Positions 36,535-44,976 of a DNA stretch of 64,000 bases are shown one piece after another; the first letter of the stretch is position 1; the number at the start of each line of letters is the position of its first letter. This stretch comes from Streptomyces griseoruber (GTDB taxonomy: Bacteria > Actinomycetota > Actinomycetes > Streptomycetales > Streptomycetaceae): the NCBI RefSeq assembly GCF_001514205.1, contig NZ_KQ948777.1, forward strand, positions 222,812 through 286,811, read 5' to 3'. The translations under genes were made by a program, and so were the position numbers. The notes below the pieces were generated by a model. That model worked only from the letters and a program-made list of their open reading frames with translations, was not told the DNA's origin and did not search any database.

Positions 36535-37788
36535 ATGGGGGATCGCGTGTCTGTCAGAACCACGAAACCGGCACTGATCGAGCAGGGGCACTGGCTGACG
36601 GTGCGGGACTGCAAGCGGGTGCTGGTGGTCGTCCACACGGTGACGTTCGCACAGCGGCTGCGGGAGGTGTTCGGTCTGCTGGAGGCCGATCTGCGGGTCC
36701 AACTGGTCTTCACGGCCGCGCCGCACGCCTTCGGGAACGGGGTCACGCAGTACCTGCACGACATGGGCATCACACCGGTGCCCTGGGAGGAGGCACTGGA
36801 GGCCGAGTTCGATCTGGCGCTCGCCGCCGGGTCCCGTGGGGTGCACGAACTGCGGTGCCCCGTGGTGCGCGTCTCGCACGGAGCCGGGCACATCAAGCCG
36901 CTCACCGACCGCACCGGGCTCGCTCCGGGAGAGGCGCGACCGCCCGGGATGCTGAGCCGCCGTCATCTGCTGCACGAGGGCCGGGTGGTCCCCGCCGCGA
37001 TCGGCTACGCCCACCACCGCGACCTGGAGGCCCTGGCCCGCTCGTGTCCGGAGGCGCTGCCGGTGGCGCACGTGGTGGGCGACCCCTGCGTCGACCGGAT
37101 CGCGGCGGGCAGGCCCTGGCGCGCGCGGTACCGGCGGGAGCTCGGCATCCGCGCCGGGGAGCGGCTGGTCGTCATCAGCTCCACCTGGGGACCGGCGTCC
37201 ACCTTCGGGCGGCTCGAGTCCCTGCTGCCGCACCTGCTCGGACACAGGGGCGTCGGCCACCGGGTGGCACTGCTCGTCCACCCGAACGTCTTCGCCGGAC
37301 ACGGCGCCTGGCAGGTGCACAGCTGGCTCGCCGGCTGCCGCGGGCGCGGTATCGCGATCGTGCCCCCGGAGGCGGACTGGCAGCCCCTGCTGATCGCGGC
37401 CGACTGGATCATCGGCGATCACGGCTCGCTCACCGCGTACGGCACCCTCACGGACGCCACCATCCTCCTCACGGCGGGCCCGCGCCGGGAGGTGTCGCCC
37501 TGCTCACCGGCGGCCCTGCTGTCCGCCGTGGCACCGGTGATCTCTCCCGTGCATCCGCTGGCCGAACAACTGGAGTACGCGGCCCGCACCCGCCGTCCGG
37601 GTCACTACGACCAGGTGGCCGCGTCGCTGTCGTCGGCACCGGGGCAGTTCCACCGGCGGATGCGTACGGTCGTGTACCGGCTGCTGGGACTGGGTGAACC
37701 CGCCCGCCCGCCGGCCGTGGCCCCGCTGCCCGCGCCCCGGCCGCTGCGGCACTGGGAGGCCGCGGCCGACCTCGGAGCGGCACGGTGA
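36535..37788 (+). CDS. GT-B/CDP-glycerol glycerophosphotransferase-like protein
   Basis: A 417-residue protein I recognise only at fold level. N-terminal half: VLVVVHTVTFAQRLREVFGLLE and LVFTAAPHAFGNG, a Rossmann-like domain. C-terminal half: VVISSTWGPASTFGR, VALLVHPNVF and WIIGDHGSLTAYG, which resemble the nucleotide-sugar or CDP-glycerol site of teichoic-acid glycerophosphotransferases and 2-epimerases. The predicted role is transfer of a surface polymer unit, with low certainty. AGGAAG lies 9 bp before ATG 36535. The stop overlaps the next start. Confidence 0.7.
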   Translation: MGDRVSVRTTKPALIEQGHWLTVRDCKRVLVVVHTVTFAQRLREVFGLLEADLRVQLVFTAAPHAFGNGVTQYLHDMGITPVPWEEALEAEFDLALAAGSRGVHELRCPVVRVSHGAGHIKPLTDRTGLAPGEARPPGMLSRRHLLHEGRVVPAAIGYAHHRDLEALARSCPEALPVAHVVGDPCVDRIAAGRPWRARYRRELGIRAGERLVVISSTWGPASTFGRLESLLPHLLGHRGVGHRVALLVHPNVFAGHGAWQVHSWLAGCRGRGIAIVPPEADWQPLLIAADWIIGDHGSLTAYGTLTDATILLTAGPRREVSPCSPAALLSAVAPVISPVHPLAEQLEYAARTRRPGHYDQVAASLSSAPGQFHRRMRTVVYRLLGLGEPARPPAVAPLPAPRPLRHWEAAADLGAAR

Positions 37789-38405
37789 GCGAGGGCGCCG
37801 CGCCGGTCCCGCTCGACGCGGCCTGGACGACGGTGTGCTTCGACGGCGCGGCGGCGGCCTCCTGGGACGGACCGTCCGCCGGGCCCGGCCGCGCCACCGC
37901 CCGGGTGCGCTGGCGGGCGCACCCGGCGCACGGAACGCTTCTGGTGCGCCGTGACCCGCTGTCCGGCACGGCCGGCGGCCTCACGCACCCGGGGCCGCCC
38001 CCGTGCCCGCATCCGCCGGGCCGGTTCCCCTGCGACGTGCAGTTGTGGGCGGCGGCCGGTGACCCGCGCACCGTCCGTCTGGCGGAGTACGCCGATGTGC
38101 TGGTGAGCCGGGTGGAGTCGCCGCCGTGGGAGGCCCGCCGACGGGTGGACGAACTGCTCCTGCGTCATCCGGGCTGTCTCGTCGCCGGAGTGCCCGAGTC
38201 CGGGACGAGGTGTCTGGTGGGGGTACGGGACCGGACCGGCGCCCTGCGGTACGCGCGCCCCGAACTGCGGGGCCCGCGGGTCCGGTCCGCGGTGCACCTG
38301 GTCGCCTCGGTGCTGCACGCGTGGGTCGTGGCCGGCGGCGCCCCGGAATCCCTGGGCTCCCTCGCCGCCGGGGCGGACGGCGCGGGGCCCCGTCCGCCCC
38401 GCTGA
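37785..38405 (+). CDS. Uncharacterised protein coupled to the GT-B-like gene
   Basis: A 206-residue protein from GTG 37785, which overlaps the preceding stop by four bases, so the two are translationally coupled. There is no membrane helix or motif I recognise. Short conserved-looking segments are GRFPCDVQLWAAAGDPRTVRLAEYADVL and AVHLVASVLHAWVVAGG. Its partner's identity suggests an accessory role in the same pathway; no function is assigned. Confidence 0.7.
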   Translation: MSEGAAPVPLDAAWTTVCFDGAAAASWDGPSAGPGRATARVRWRAHPAHGTLLVRRDPLSGTAGGLTHPGPPPCPHPPGRFPCDVQLWAAAGDPRTVRLAEYADVLVSRVESPPWEARRRVDELLLRHPGCLVAGVPESGTRCLVGVRDRTGALRYARPELRGPRVRSAVHLVASVLHAWVVAGGAPESLGSLAAGADGAGPRPPR

Positions 38406-38425
38406 CCCCCCCCCGCGCCGTGCGG

Positions 38426-38464
38426 GACCGGCTGCGGCACCGCTCACAGGTGCCGCAGCCGGTC
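38426..38464. terminator. Perfect 16-bp hairpin between convergent genes
   Basis: GACCGGCTGCGGCACC (38426-38441) pairs fully with its complement at 38449-38464 around a 7-base loop. The stop codon of the leftward NB-ARC gene lies in the loop, so the last codons of that gene form one arm. It can end transcripts from both sides. Confidence 0.75.
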
Positions 38465-40852
38465 GTCCAGCCGTCGCGCCCCGGCGGGGTCCAGTCGCAG
38501 GAGGAGATCCCGGGCGGCCTCGTAATGGCCGACCGCCTGCGCCGTCTCCCCCCGGGTCTCGGCGGCCCGTCCCAGCCACTCCAGGGTCCGTGCCTCCCAG
38601 TGCTCGGAGCGGCCGGGCCCGGTGCGGAACCGCTCCAGGGCTTCCCGCAGATGACGGGTGCCGTCCTCGTTCCCGCCGCGGGTCTCGGCCCGTCCGAGCA
38701 GGGCCAGCGCCCGGGTCGCCTCGTACGACTCCTGGAGCGACTCCAACTCCGTGAGAGCACGGCTCAGTTGGCGGGCGGCCTCGGGCAGGTCGCCGGCGGC
38801 GAGGGCGGTCTCGCCGAGGCGTCTGCGGGAGAGCGCGGCCCCCCTGTGGTACCCGATCGACTCCCTCAGCCGCAGGGCCCGCCCGAAGTGCTCGCGGGCC
38901 TCGTCCAGGCGCCCGGTGAGCAGGCACAGGTGCCCCAGGCCGTTGACCGCCTGGGCCTGCTGCCGTACGTCCCCCTCGGCCAGGGCGAGTTCGAGGGCCT
39001 GCCGGTACCAGTCGGCAGCCTCCTCGTACCGGCCGCCGTCACGGAGTCCGATCGCACCGGAGGTGAGCATCCGCCCCTCCCCCGGCTGTGATCCGCTGCG
39101 GCGGGCCGCGTCGAGACCGAGCCGGTGCGCCTCGATCCACATGTCGGAGGGGCGGAGCCGTTGGAACAGCGGCCACAGCGCGTCGGTCAGCCGCCAGCAG
39201 CTGGTGTGCCAGCCGGCCTCGGCGCAGTGCCGTACGGCGTTCATCAGCCCGTCGCGGTGGGTGTCGAGCCAGGCCAGTGCCTCCTCGGGGCCGGCGAGCG
39301 GGGTGGGGGCGGCATGCGGTGCGGGCGGGGCGTGGTCCGGCAACGGGTGAGAGGGCGTCAGGAGGGACTCCGCCACGGCCGCGGTGGCCAGACACCAGTC
39401 CACGAAGCCGCGGAGGGCCCGGTCACGCTGCTCGGGACCCTCCCGTTCCGCACCGAGCCGGTGGGCGTGCTGTCGTACGAGGTCGTGGAAGCGGTAGACA
39501 CCGGGGCCGGTCTCCTCCACGAGGTTGGCCTCCACGAGGGCGTGCAGCGCGTTGTCGACGTCGGTGAGGTCGGAGGCGTCGGTGAGGGCCGTCAGCAGGG
39601 CGAGATCGTGACGGTCGGTGGGCAGCAGGCCCATCCGGCGGTAGAGCGTGGCGCTCTCCCGGGGCAGCAGTCCGTACGACAGGTCCAGTGCCGTCCGCAT
39701 CACGGCCTCTCCTTCGATGTGCAGGCCGTCGAGGGCACCCTGGGTCCGGGACAGCGTCTCGGCCAGCGCGGAGACGGAGCGGTGGGGGCGTACGGCGAGC
39801 TGGGCGGATGCCAGGCAGACCGTCAGGGGCAGTCGGCCGCACAGCTCCACGACCCGCTGGGCGGCGGCGGGTTCGCGGGCGACACGGCTCCCGCCGCCGA
39901 CGGCCAGCAGCGCGACGGCCGACTCCGCGGGCAGGGCCTCCAGCCGGTGCAGGGCGGCACCGTCGACCCGCAGACCGGTGAGGATGGTGCGGCTGGTCAC
40001 CACGGTCAGCGCGGTGGACGTTCCGGGCAGCAGCGGTCGTACCTGAGCCGCCGTGACCGCGTTGTCCAGGACGACGGCCAGCCGCAGTCCCGCGGTCAGG
40101 GAGCGCCAGAGCGCGCTGCGGCCCGCGGTGTCGGCGGGGACCACGGGTGCTCCGAGAGCGAGCAGGAAGCGCTCCAGGACCGTGGCCGGCGGGACCGGTC
40201 CGCCGTCCCCTTCGGCGCGGTGGCCGCCGAGGTCGGAGTAGAGGATGCCGTCGGGAAAACCGGCGGAGTGCTCGTGCAGCCAGTGCGAGACGAGGGTCGT
40301 CTTGCCGACGCCGGCGAGGCCGCTGACGACCAGTACCTGGGGGTGGTGCGCCGGATGGCCGGCGCGCAGCGCGTCCAGGGCCGCCCGGTCGCTCTCGCGG
40401 TCCACGAACCGTGCCGTGGCCGGGGGCAGTTGGCGGGGCACCGGGAGGCGGGCGCGCGCCGGCTCGGGCGGCCCGTGGAAGTGGAGGTCGCCGTAGAAGT
40501 CCCGGCCCTGCACACTCGGTCCGTGGATCACGGAGTTCCCGCCGACGGTGTTGGAGGTTCCGGGGGGCGCTCCGGGGGCATGGCGCCGCAGCCACCACGT
40601 CACGGCCCGCTCGGTGCCGCCGTCGTGCGCCGCCAGCTCGTCCAGCGCCTGGACGAGGCGTTCCAGCCGCGGACGCGCCGTCGCCGGCGGGGAGTTCTCC
40701 GGGGGCCAGAGGCGGGCCACCGCCCCATCCGTCCGGGCGGCGGTCCGCACCACCGTCGCCAGGTCCTGCCAGGCGGAGGATTCGGGCCGCGCGTGACTCG
40801 CGAACACGGCCGACCGCATGGCCTCCAGCCGGTCCGAGGGGGGAACTCGCAC
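38444..40852 (-). CDS. NB-ARC (STAND) ATPase with TPR repeats and N-terminal amyloid-type motif
   Basis: An 802-residue protein. Residues 1-110 are a helical region. A short motif near residues 105-130 (NSVIHGPSVQGRDFYGDLHF) has the look of bacterial amyloid-signalling sequences. Then comes an NB-ARC ATPase (about 155-470) with Walker A SGLAGVGKTTLVSHW, Walker B LAVVLDNA, VVTSR and the GLPL-like CGRLPLTV. TPR repeats fill about 560-800. Such NLR-like proteins oligomerise on ligand binding and pass the signal to a partner carrying the same motif; one is encoded at 44597. GTG 40850-40852 follows AAAGGAG. It is divergent from the SARP gene. Confidence 0.85.
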   Translation of the reverse strand: MRVPPSDRLEAMRSAVFASHARPESSAWQDLATVVRTAARTDGAVARLWPPENSPPATARPRLERLVQALDELAAHDGGTERAVTWWLRRHAPGAPPGTSNTVGGNSVIHGPSVQGRDFYGDLHFHGPPEPARARLPVPRQLPPATARFVDRESDRAALDALRAGHPAHHPQVLVVSGLAGVGKTTLVSHWLHEHSAGFPDGILYSDLGGHRAEGDGGPVPPATVLERFLLALGAPVVPADTAGRSALWRSLTAGLRLAVVLDNAVTAAQVRPLLPGTSTALTVVTSRTILTGLRVDGAALHRLEALPAESAVALLAVGGGSRVAREPAAAQRVVELCGRLPLTVCLASAQLAVRPHRSVSALAETLSRTQGALDGLHIEGEAVMRTALDLSYGLLPRESATLYRRMGLLPTDRHDLALLTALTDASDLTDVDNALHALVEANLVEETGPGVYRFHDLVRQHAHRLGAEREGPEQRDRALRGFVDWCLATAAVAESLLTPSHPLPDHAPPAPHAAPTPLAGPEEALAWLDTHRDGLMNAVRHCAEAGWHTSCWRLTDALWPLFQRLRPSDMWIEAHRLGLDAARRSGSQPGEGRMLTSGAIGLRDGGRYEEAADWYRQALELALAEGDVRQQAQAVNGLGHLCLLTGRLDEAREHFGRALRLRESIGYHRGAALSRRRLGETALAAGDLPEAARQLSRALTELESLQESYEATRALALLGRAETRGGNEDGTRHLREALERFRTGPGRSEHWEARTLEWLGRAAETRGETAQAVGHYEAARDLLLRLDPAGARRLDDRLRHL

Positions 40853-41050
40853 GCGGGGGACTCCTTTCGGGGGCGGCTCCGTACGGGCCGATACCGGAAG
40901 TGCCTCCCCTGTTTGCGGGATCCACGAACAGAATCGTTTTTTTATCGATCGGATTTGGACTGAACCGATAGTCGTCTGGTCAGATTTAACAGGTCCATGA
41001 CATTCTCGAAGGCTCAGCCACATGAAGGTCCTACCGCCGGGAGGACGCTG
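40853..41050. promoter_or_regulatory. Divergent promoter region of the NB-ARC and SARP genes
   Basis: The 200 bp between the two starts contain an unusually AT-rich stretch (about 40925-40990, with a run of seven T) in an otherwise very GC-rich window. It is the likely site of both promoters and of SARP binding, although I could not define direct heptamer repeats. Confidence 0.45.
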
Positions 41051-44000
41051 GTGGAATGGGAGATTCGACTTTCCGGTTCGGTCGAAGTGCCGGCCGCCGG
41101 GCGCCTCAGAGATCTCGGTTCCACCAAGACCCGCCTGGCCCTGGCCGCTCTGGCCTGGGACGCGGGCCGCACGGTGGGCATGGAGACGCTGATCCACCGC
41201 ATTTGGGACGAGCATCCACCGGCCAAGGCCAGGGAGGCGCTCCATACGCACGCCTCGAGGATCCGCGCCGCTCTGCGCGTCGCCGGTGCCGACGCCCCCA
41301 CGATCGTCAGCCGCTCCCACTCGTACGAGATGCGCGTCGACCCGGCCCGCGTGGATCTGCGCCGCTACACCGACCTGGTCCACGAGGCCCGCGCCCGGCA
41401 GGGCGACGACGAGACCGCGGCGCTGCTCCTGCTGGACCGGGCGGACCGGCTCTGGCGCGGCGAACCGCTCGCCGGGATCGCCGGTTCCTGGGCCGAGCAT
41501 CTGCGGGCCACCGTGGGCGAGACGCGACTGGCCGCCGCCCTGACCCGCGCCGACCTCCTCATCGGCAGGGGCGCCTTCGCCGACGCCGTCCCGGTGCTGC
41601 TGCCGCTGGTGGACGCCCATCCCGTGGACGAGGCCCTGGTGGAACGGCTGGCCGTCGCGCTGCACGGCAGCAGCCGCACGGCCGAGGCGACCCGGCTGCT
41701 CCAGCGCACCCGGCAGCGCGTCATCCGCGACATCGGCCTCGATGCCGGACGCCGGCTGCACCGCGTCCAGCAGGGCATCCTGTCGGGAACGTCCGCCGCG
41801 GACCTGCTGCAGCGCGCCGACCGCCCGCCGGCACCGCCCGCTCCGCCCGCCCGCAGGGTCCCGGACAACCTGCCGAGGGACGTCCCGTGGGTCGGGAGGC
41901 GGGAGGAACTGCGGCGGCTCACGGCGGCCCTCAGCGAGAGCGACGGCACCGGCGCCACCGTGGTCACCGTGGAGGCCGTCGACGGCATGGGCGGCGTGGG
42001 GAAGACCTCGCTCGCCGTCCACCTCGCCCATCGACTGCGGGACCGCTTCCCGGGCGGCCGCCTCTATCTGCACCTCGGCGGCCACGCCGCCGACCGGACG
42101 GCGCTGTCCCCGACCCGCGCGCTCACCGAACTGCTGCGCCTGATCGGCACGGACGCCAAGGAACTGCCCCATGACCTCGAAGAACTGGTCGCCGTGTGGC
42201 GCGCCGCGGCACGGGAGCGCCGCATGCTGGTGATCCTGGACGACGCGGCCGGCCCGGACCAGGTCCGCCCCCTGCTTCCGGGAGCCTCCCCGACCGCCGT
42301 CGTCGTCACCAGCCGCAAACGGCTGCCCGGGCTGCCGGGAGTCCGGCCGGTCTCCCTCGACGTGCTGCCGGAGGACGACGCCGTCGCCCTCTTCGAGCGG
42401 CGCCTCGGCGCCCGACCCGACATCAGGCGTACGGATGTGGCCGAGATCGTCCGTATCTGCGGTTTTCTTCCCCTGGCCATAGAGATCGCCGCCAGCCGGC
42501 TTCTCGCCCGCCCCTCGTGGACCACGTCCGACCTGCTGGGACAGCTGACCGGCGGCGACGGGCACCTGGAGGAACTGCACGACGGCGAGCGGAGCGTGGC
42601 GCATGTCTTCGCGCTGTCCTACCGGGCGCTGAATCCGGTCCAGCGGAAGGTATTCCGGCGCTGCGGTCTGCACTTCGGGACGGAATTCGGCCCCTTCGCG
42701 GTGGCCGCGCTCACCGGTCTCTCCGTCGGCGCGGCCGAACGGGCCATGGAGGAACTCCTCGCCCGCCACCTCGTCTCCGAACCCGCTCCGCATCGATTCA
42801 CGATGCATGATCTGCTGCGCGGATACGCAAGATCACTGGTTGACGACCCCGATCTCGACCCCGATCTCGACCCCGATCCCGAATCCGATCCCGACCCCGA
42901 TCTCGAATCCATGAACGCCGACCGAAAAGCTGTGCGAAAGCTGGTGCGGCACTATCTGTCCGTCGCGGACCGGGCCGACCGGCTGGCCTATCCCTTTCGG
43001 CCGCGCAGGGAAGTGCGAACGGAGGCCGGCCCCGATGGGTCGCCGCGGCAGGAAATCGCCGACGCCCAGGCCGCCGAGCGCTGGCTGATCACCGAAGGCG
43101 CCAATGTCCTGGGCGCGTTGCACTGGATCGCGGACCACGGCTCGGAACGTCAACTCGCCCTTTCCGTCCATGTCCTGGCGGGTTTTCTGGACAACGAAGG
43201 GCATGTCGTGACGGCCGAGCCGCTGCTGCGCAGGGCCGTCGCCCACTGGGCCGCGGTGGGCGACGAGGCGTCACGGGTCCGCGCCCTGCTCGATCTGTGC
43301 ATGATCCATACACATGCGTCGCGGTACGAGGAGGCGATTTCGGCCGCGCGGGAGGCGCTGGAGGCGGCTCGTCTCCTCGTGGACCCGGCGCTGGAGAGCG
43401 AGTGCATCCATCAGCTGGCCATTCCGCTGTGGCAGACGGGGCAGTACAGAATGGCCCAGACGCTTCAGAAGCGAGCCCTTGCTTTCCTCTTGCAAACGGG
43501 AAGTGAACTTCAGATCGCGCGCAGCAGGAATCTTCTGGGGATCACCCATCTCCATCTCGCGGAGCATCGCGAGGCGCTCGAATCCTTTCTGTCGGCCCTG
43601 GCCGGATTCCGGGCCGCGCGGAACGACCGTGGCAAATACAGCGTGTTGAACAACCTGGCCGAGCTGTATCAGAGGATCGGTGATCCCGCCGCCGCGGAGA
43701 AGGCTTACCGAGAAGCGATCGGCATCGAATCCGGGGCGGGCAACAAGCGTGACGGTGCCACCCTCAAAATCAATCTGGCGAGTGTTCTGGACGTGCTCGG
43801 GAAAACCGGCGAGGCCCTCTCGCTCTACGAGCAGGCCCTGCCCGTGCTGCGCGACATGGGGGACCGGCGCGGCGAGGCCATCGCCCTCAACCGCATCGGC
43901 CGGGCGTACCGGGCGGCCGGTCGCGGCGAGCGCGCCATCGAGCGTCACCTGGCCGCCCTCGCGGTCGCCCGGCGCATCCATGCCGCAGGCGAGGAGGCCG

Positions 44001-44173
44001 AAGTCCTCTACGACCTGGCCCAGGCGGAGCGGGACACGGGACAGACGGCACGCGCCGTGGCCCACTTCGAGGAGAGCCTCTCCATCAGCATGCGCCTCGG
44101 CGCCCTGTCCGAACAGGCTCGCGCCTCACGCGCGCTGGCTCAGCTGCGCGGGGCGAAGTCGCCGGGACAATAG
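41051..44173 (+). CDS. AfsR-type SARP regulator with NB-ARC and TPR domains
   Basis: A 1040-residue protein. It has a winged-helix DNA-binding domain (EWEIRLSGSVEV to about residue 100), a bacterial transcriptional activator domain (to about 255: YTDLVHEARARQ, DEALVERLAVALH, RDIGLDAG), and an NB-ARC ATPase with Walker A DGMGGVGKTSLAVHL and Walker B MLVILDDAAG. C-terminal TPR repeats follow from about 700. AfsR proteins activate secondary-metabolite genes in answer to ATP/ADP and phosphorylation. GTG 41051 follows GGGAGG and starts exactly at the domain; ATG 40997 is an alternative. An Asp-Pro repeat lies near residues 598-620. Third codon positions in the TPR part are less GC-rich than in neighbouring genes. 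Confidence 0.88.
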   Translation: MEWEIRLSGSVEVPAAGRLRDLGSTKTRLALAALAWDAGRTVGMETLIHRIWDEHPPAKAREALHTHASRIRAALRVAGADAPTIVSRSHSYEMRVDPARVDLRRYTDLVHEARARQGDDETAALLLLDRADRLWRGEPLAGIAGSWAEHLRATVGETRLAAALTRADLLIGRGAFADAVPVLLPLVDAHPVDEALVERLAVALHGSSRTAEATRLLQRTRQRVIRDIGLDAGRRLHRVQQGILSGTSAADLLQRADRPPAPPAPPARRVPDNLPRDVPWVGRREELRRLTAALSESDGTGATVVTVEAVDGMGGVGKTSLAVHLAHRLRDRFPGGRLYLHLGGHAADRTALSPTRALTELLRLIGTDAKELPHDLEELVAVWRAAARERRMLVILDDAAGPDQVRPLLPGASPTAVVVTSRKRLPGLPGVRPVSLDVLPEDDAVALFERRLGARPDIRRTDVAEIVRICGFLPLAIEIAASRLLARPSWTTSDLLGQLTGGDGHLEELHDGERSVAHVFALSYRALNPVQRKVFRRCGLHFGTEFGPFAVAALTGLSVGAAERAMEELLARHLVSEPAPHRFTMHDLLRGYARSLVDDPDLDPDLDPDPESDPDPDLESMNADRKAVRKLVRHYLSVADRADRLAYPFRPRREVRTEAGPDGSPRQEIADAQAAERWLITEGANVLGALHWIADHGSERQLALSVHVLAGFLDNEGHVVTAEPLLRRAVAHWAAVGDEASRVRALLDLCMIHTHASRYEEAISAAREALEAARLLVDPALESECIHQLAIPLWQTGQYRMAQTLQKRALAFLLQTGSELQIARSRNLLGITHLHLAEHREALESFLSALAGFRAARNDRGKYSVLNNLAELYQRIGDPAAAEKAYREAIGIESGAGNKRDGATLKINLASVLDVLGKTGEALSLYEQALPVLRDMGDRRGEAIALNRIGRAYRAAGRGERAIERHLAALAVARRIHAAGEEAEVLYDLAQAERDTGQTARAVAHFEESLSISMRLGALSEQARASRALAQLRGAKSPGQ
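42841..42912 (+). repeat. Hexanucleotide repeat coding for Asp-Pro/Asp-Leu
   Basis: About eleven units of the type GACCCC/GATCTC/GATCCC/GAATCC follow one another inside the SARP gene and encode alternating D/E-P/L/S residues. It marks the linker between the ATPase part and the TPR part and is likely to change length by slippage. Confidence 0.8.
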
Positions 44174-44367
44174 CATGGCCGTCCGTTGCCGACACGGATA
44201 AATCTCCTGCGGTTCCGCCGCCATTTCGCGAGTGGCGGGGAGTGCCTTGATCACCGCTAGGATGAATGCGGTCGAGGACGTCGGTGTCGCCGTGCTCCAG
44301 AGGCGCTCCGTCGTGCCGTCTTTCCATCCCTGATTGTCGCTTCAGTCAAGGCAAGGAGCAGAAGCAA

Positions 44368-44460
44368 GTGAGCGCCATTCGTATCGCCGCAGCTATCTAC
44401 ACGTGTATCGCGTTCTTTGTGATGGCGAACCCCCCGTCGTCCTTCATCAGCGGCGGCTGA
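44368..44460 (+). CDS. 30-residue hydrophobic peptide
   Basis: GTG 44368 follows AAGGAG at good spacing and opens a 31-codon gene encoding IRIAAAIYTCIAFFVMANPP and ending SSFISGG. The centre is a hydrophobic helix long enough to insert in a membrane, with one Cys and a Pro-Pro after it. It lies 194 bp after the AfsR-type gene, the place that afsS occupies after afsR, but the sequence has none of the AfsS repeats. It could be a small membrane peptide or a secreted signal. The evidence for a gene is the ribosome site and composition only. Confidence 0.5.
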   Translation: MSAIRIAAAIYTCIAFFVMANPPSSFISGG

Positions 44461-44596
44461 CGGCCCCCTGCACACCCGTGCACCGACCACCTCCGGCCCC
44501 GGCGCCGACCGCGGGCCGGAGGCCGGTTGGCTTCTCTCCTCCGGCGGCGGCCGCCTGAGACCATGAGGCCTCGAACCGGCGACAGGGGGCGCAGGC

Positions 44597-44971
44597 GTGG
44601 ATCCGATCTCGGCAGGGCTTCTCGTGGCGGCGGCGACCGGGGCGGGCGGCGAGGCCGGCCGGCACCTGTGGGCGACACTGGTCCAGTTGGTGCGGGGCAG
44701 GCCCGAGGCCGGCGAGGCCGAACTCACCTCGCTGGGCGAAGCCCCGCAGGACGCCCGTCGAGCCCAGGCGCTGAGTGCGGCGCTCAGCCGCCACGCGGAG
44801 CAGGACCCGGTGTTCCGGGCCCAGTTGACACAGTGGCAGCAGCAGGCCCGGGGCCTGCGCACCGGTGACGGCGAGACGAGCAACTCGATCAGCGGGGGCA
44901 CCCAGGAAGGACCGGTGCTGCAGGGCCGGGACTTCTCGGGCATCACCTTCCAGGGACCCGGGCGGAGCTGA
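44597..44971 (+). CDS. Small helical effector-like protein with C-terminal amyloid-type motif
   Basis: A 124-residue protein from GTG 44597. The N-terminal 35 residues (DPISAGLLVAAATGAGGEAG) resemble the hydrophobic start of small proteins found next to bacterial NLRs; an alpha-helical middle follows (residues 40-95). It ends in NSISGGTQEGPVLQGRDFSG plus ITFQG, closely parallel to the motif near residue 115 of the NB-ARC protein at 38444. In NLR-linked amyloid signalling the effector carries the motif at its C-terminus and the NLR at its N-terminus, as here. It is followed after 5 bp by the protease gene. Confidence 0.72.
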   Translation: MDPISAGLLVAAATGAGGEAGRHLWATLVQLVRGRPEAGEAELTSLGEAPQDARRAQALSAALSRHAEQDPVFRAQLTQWQQQARGLRTGDGETSNSISGGTQEGPVLQGRDFSGITFQGPGRS

Positions 44972-44976
44972 CGCCG

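Noticed and set aside
44368..44460. AfsS homologue
   Set aside because: The position fits, but the peptide is half the usual length and lacks the repeated Thr/Ala/Pro motif of AfsS.
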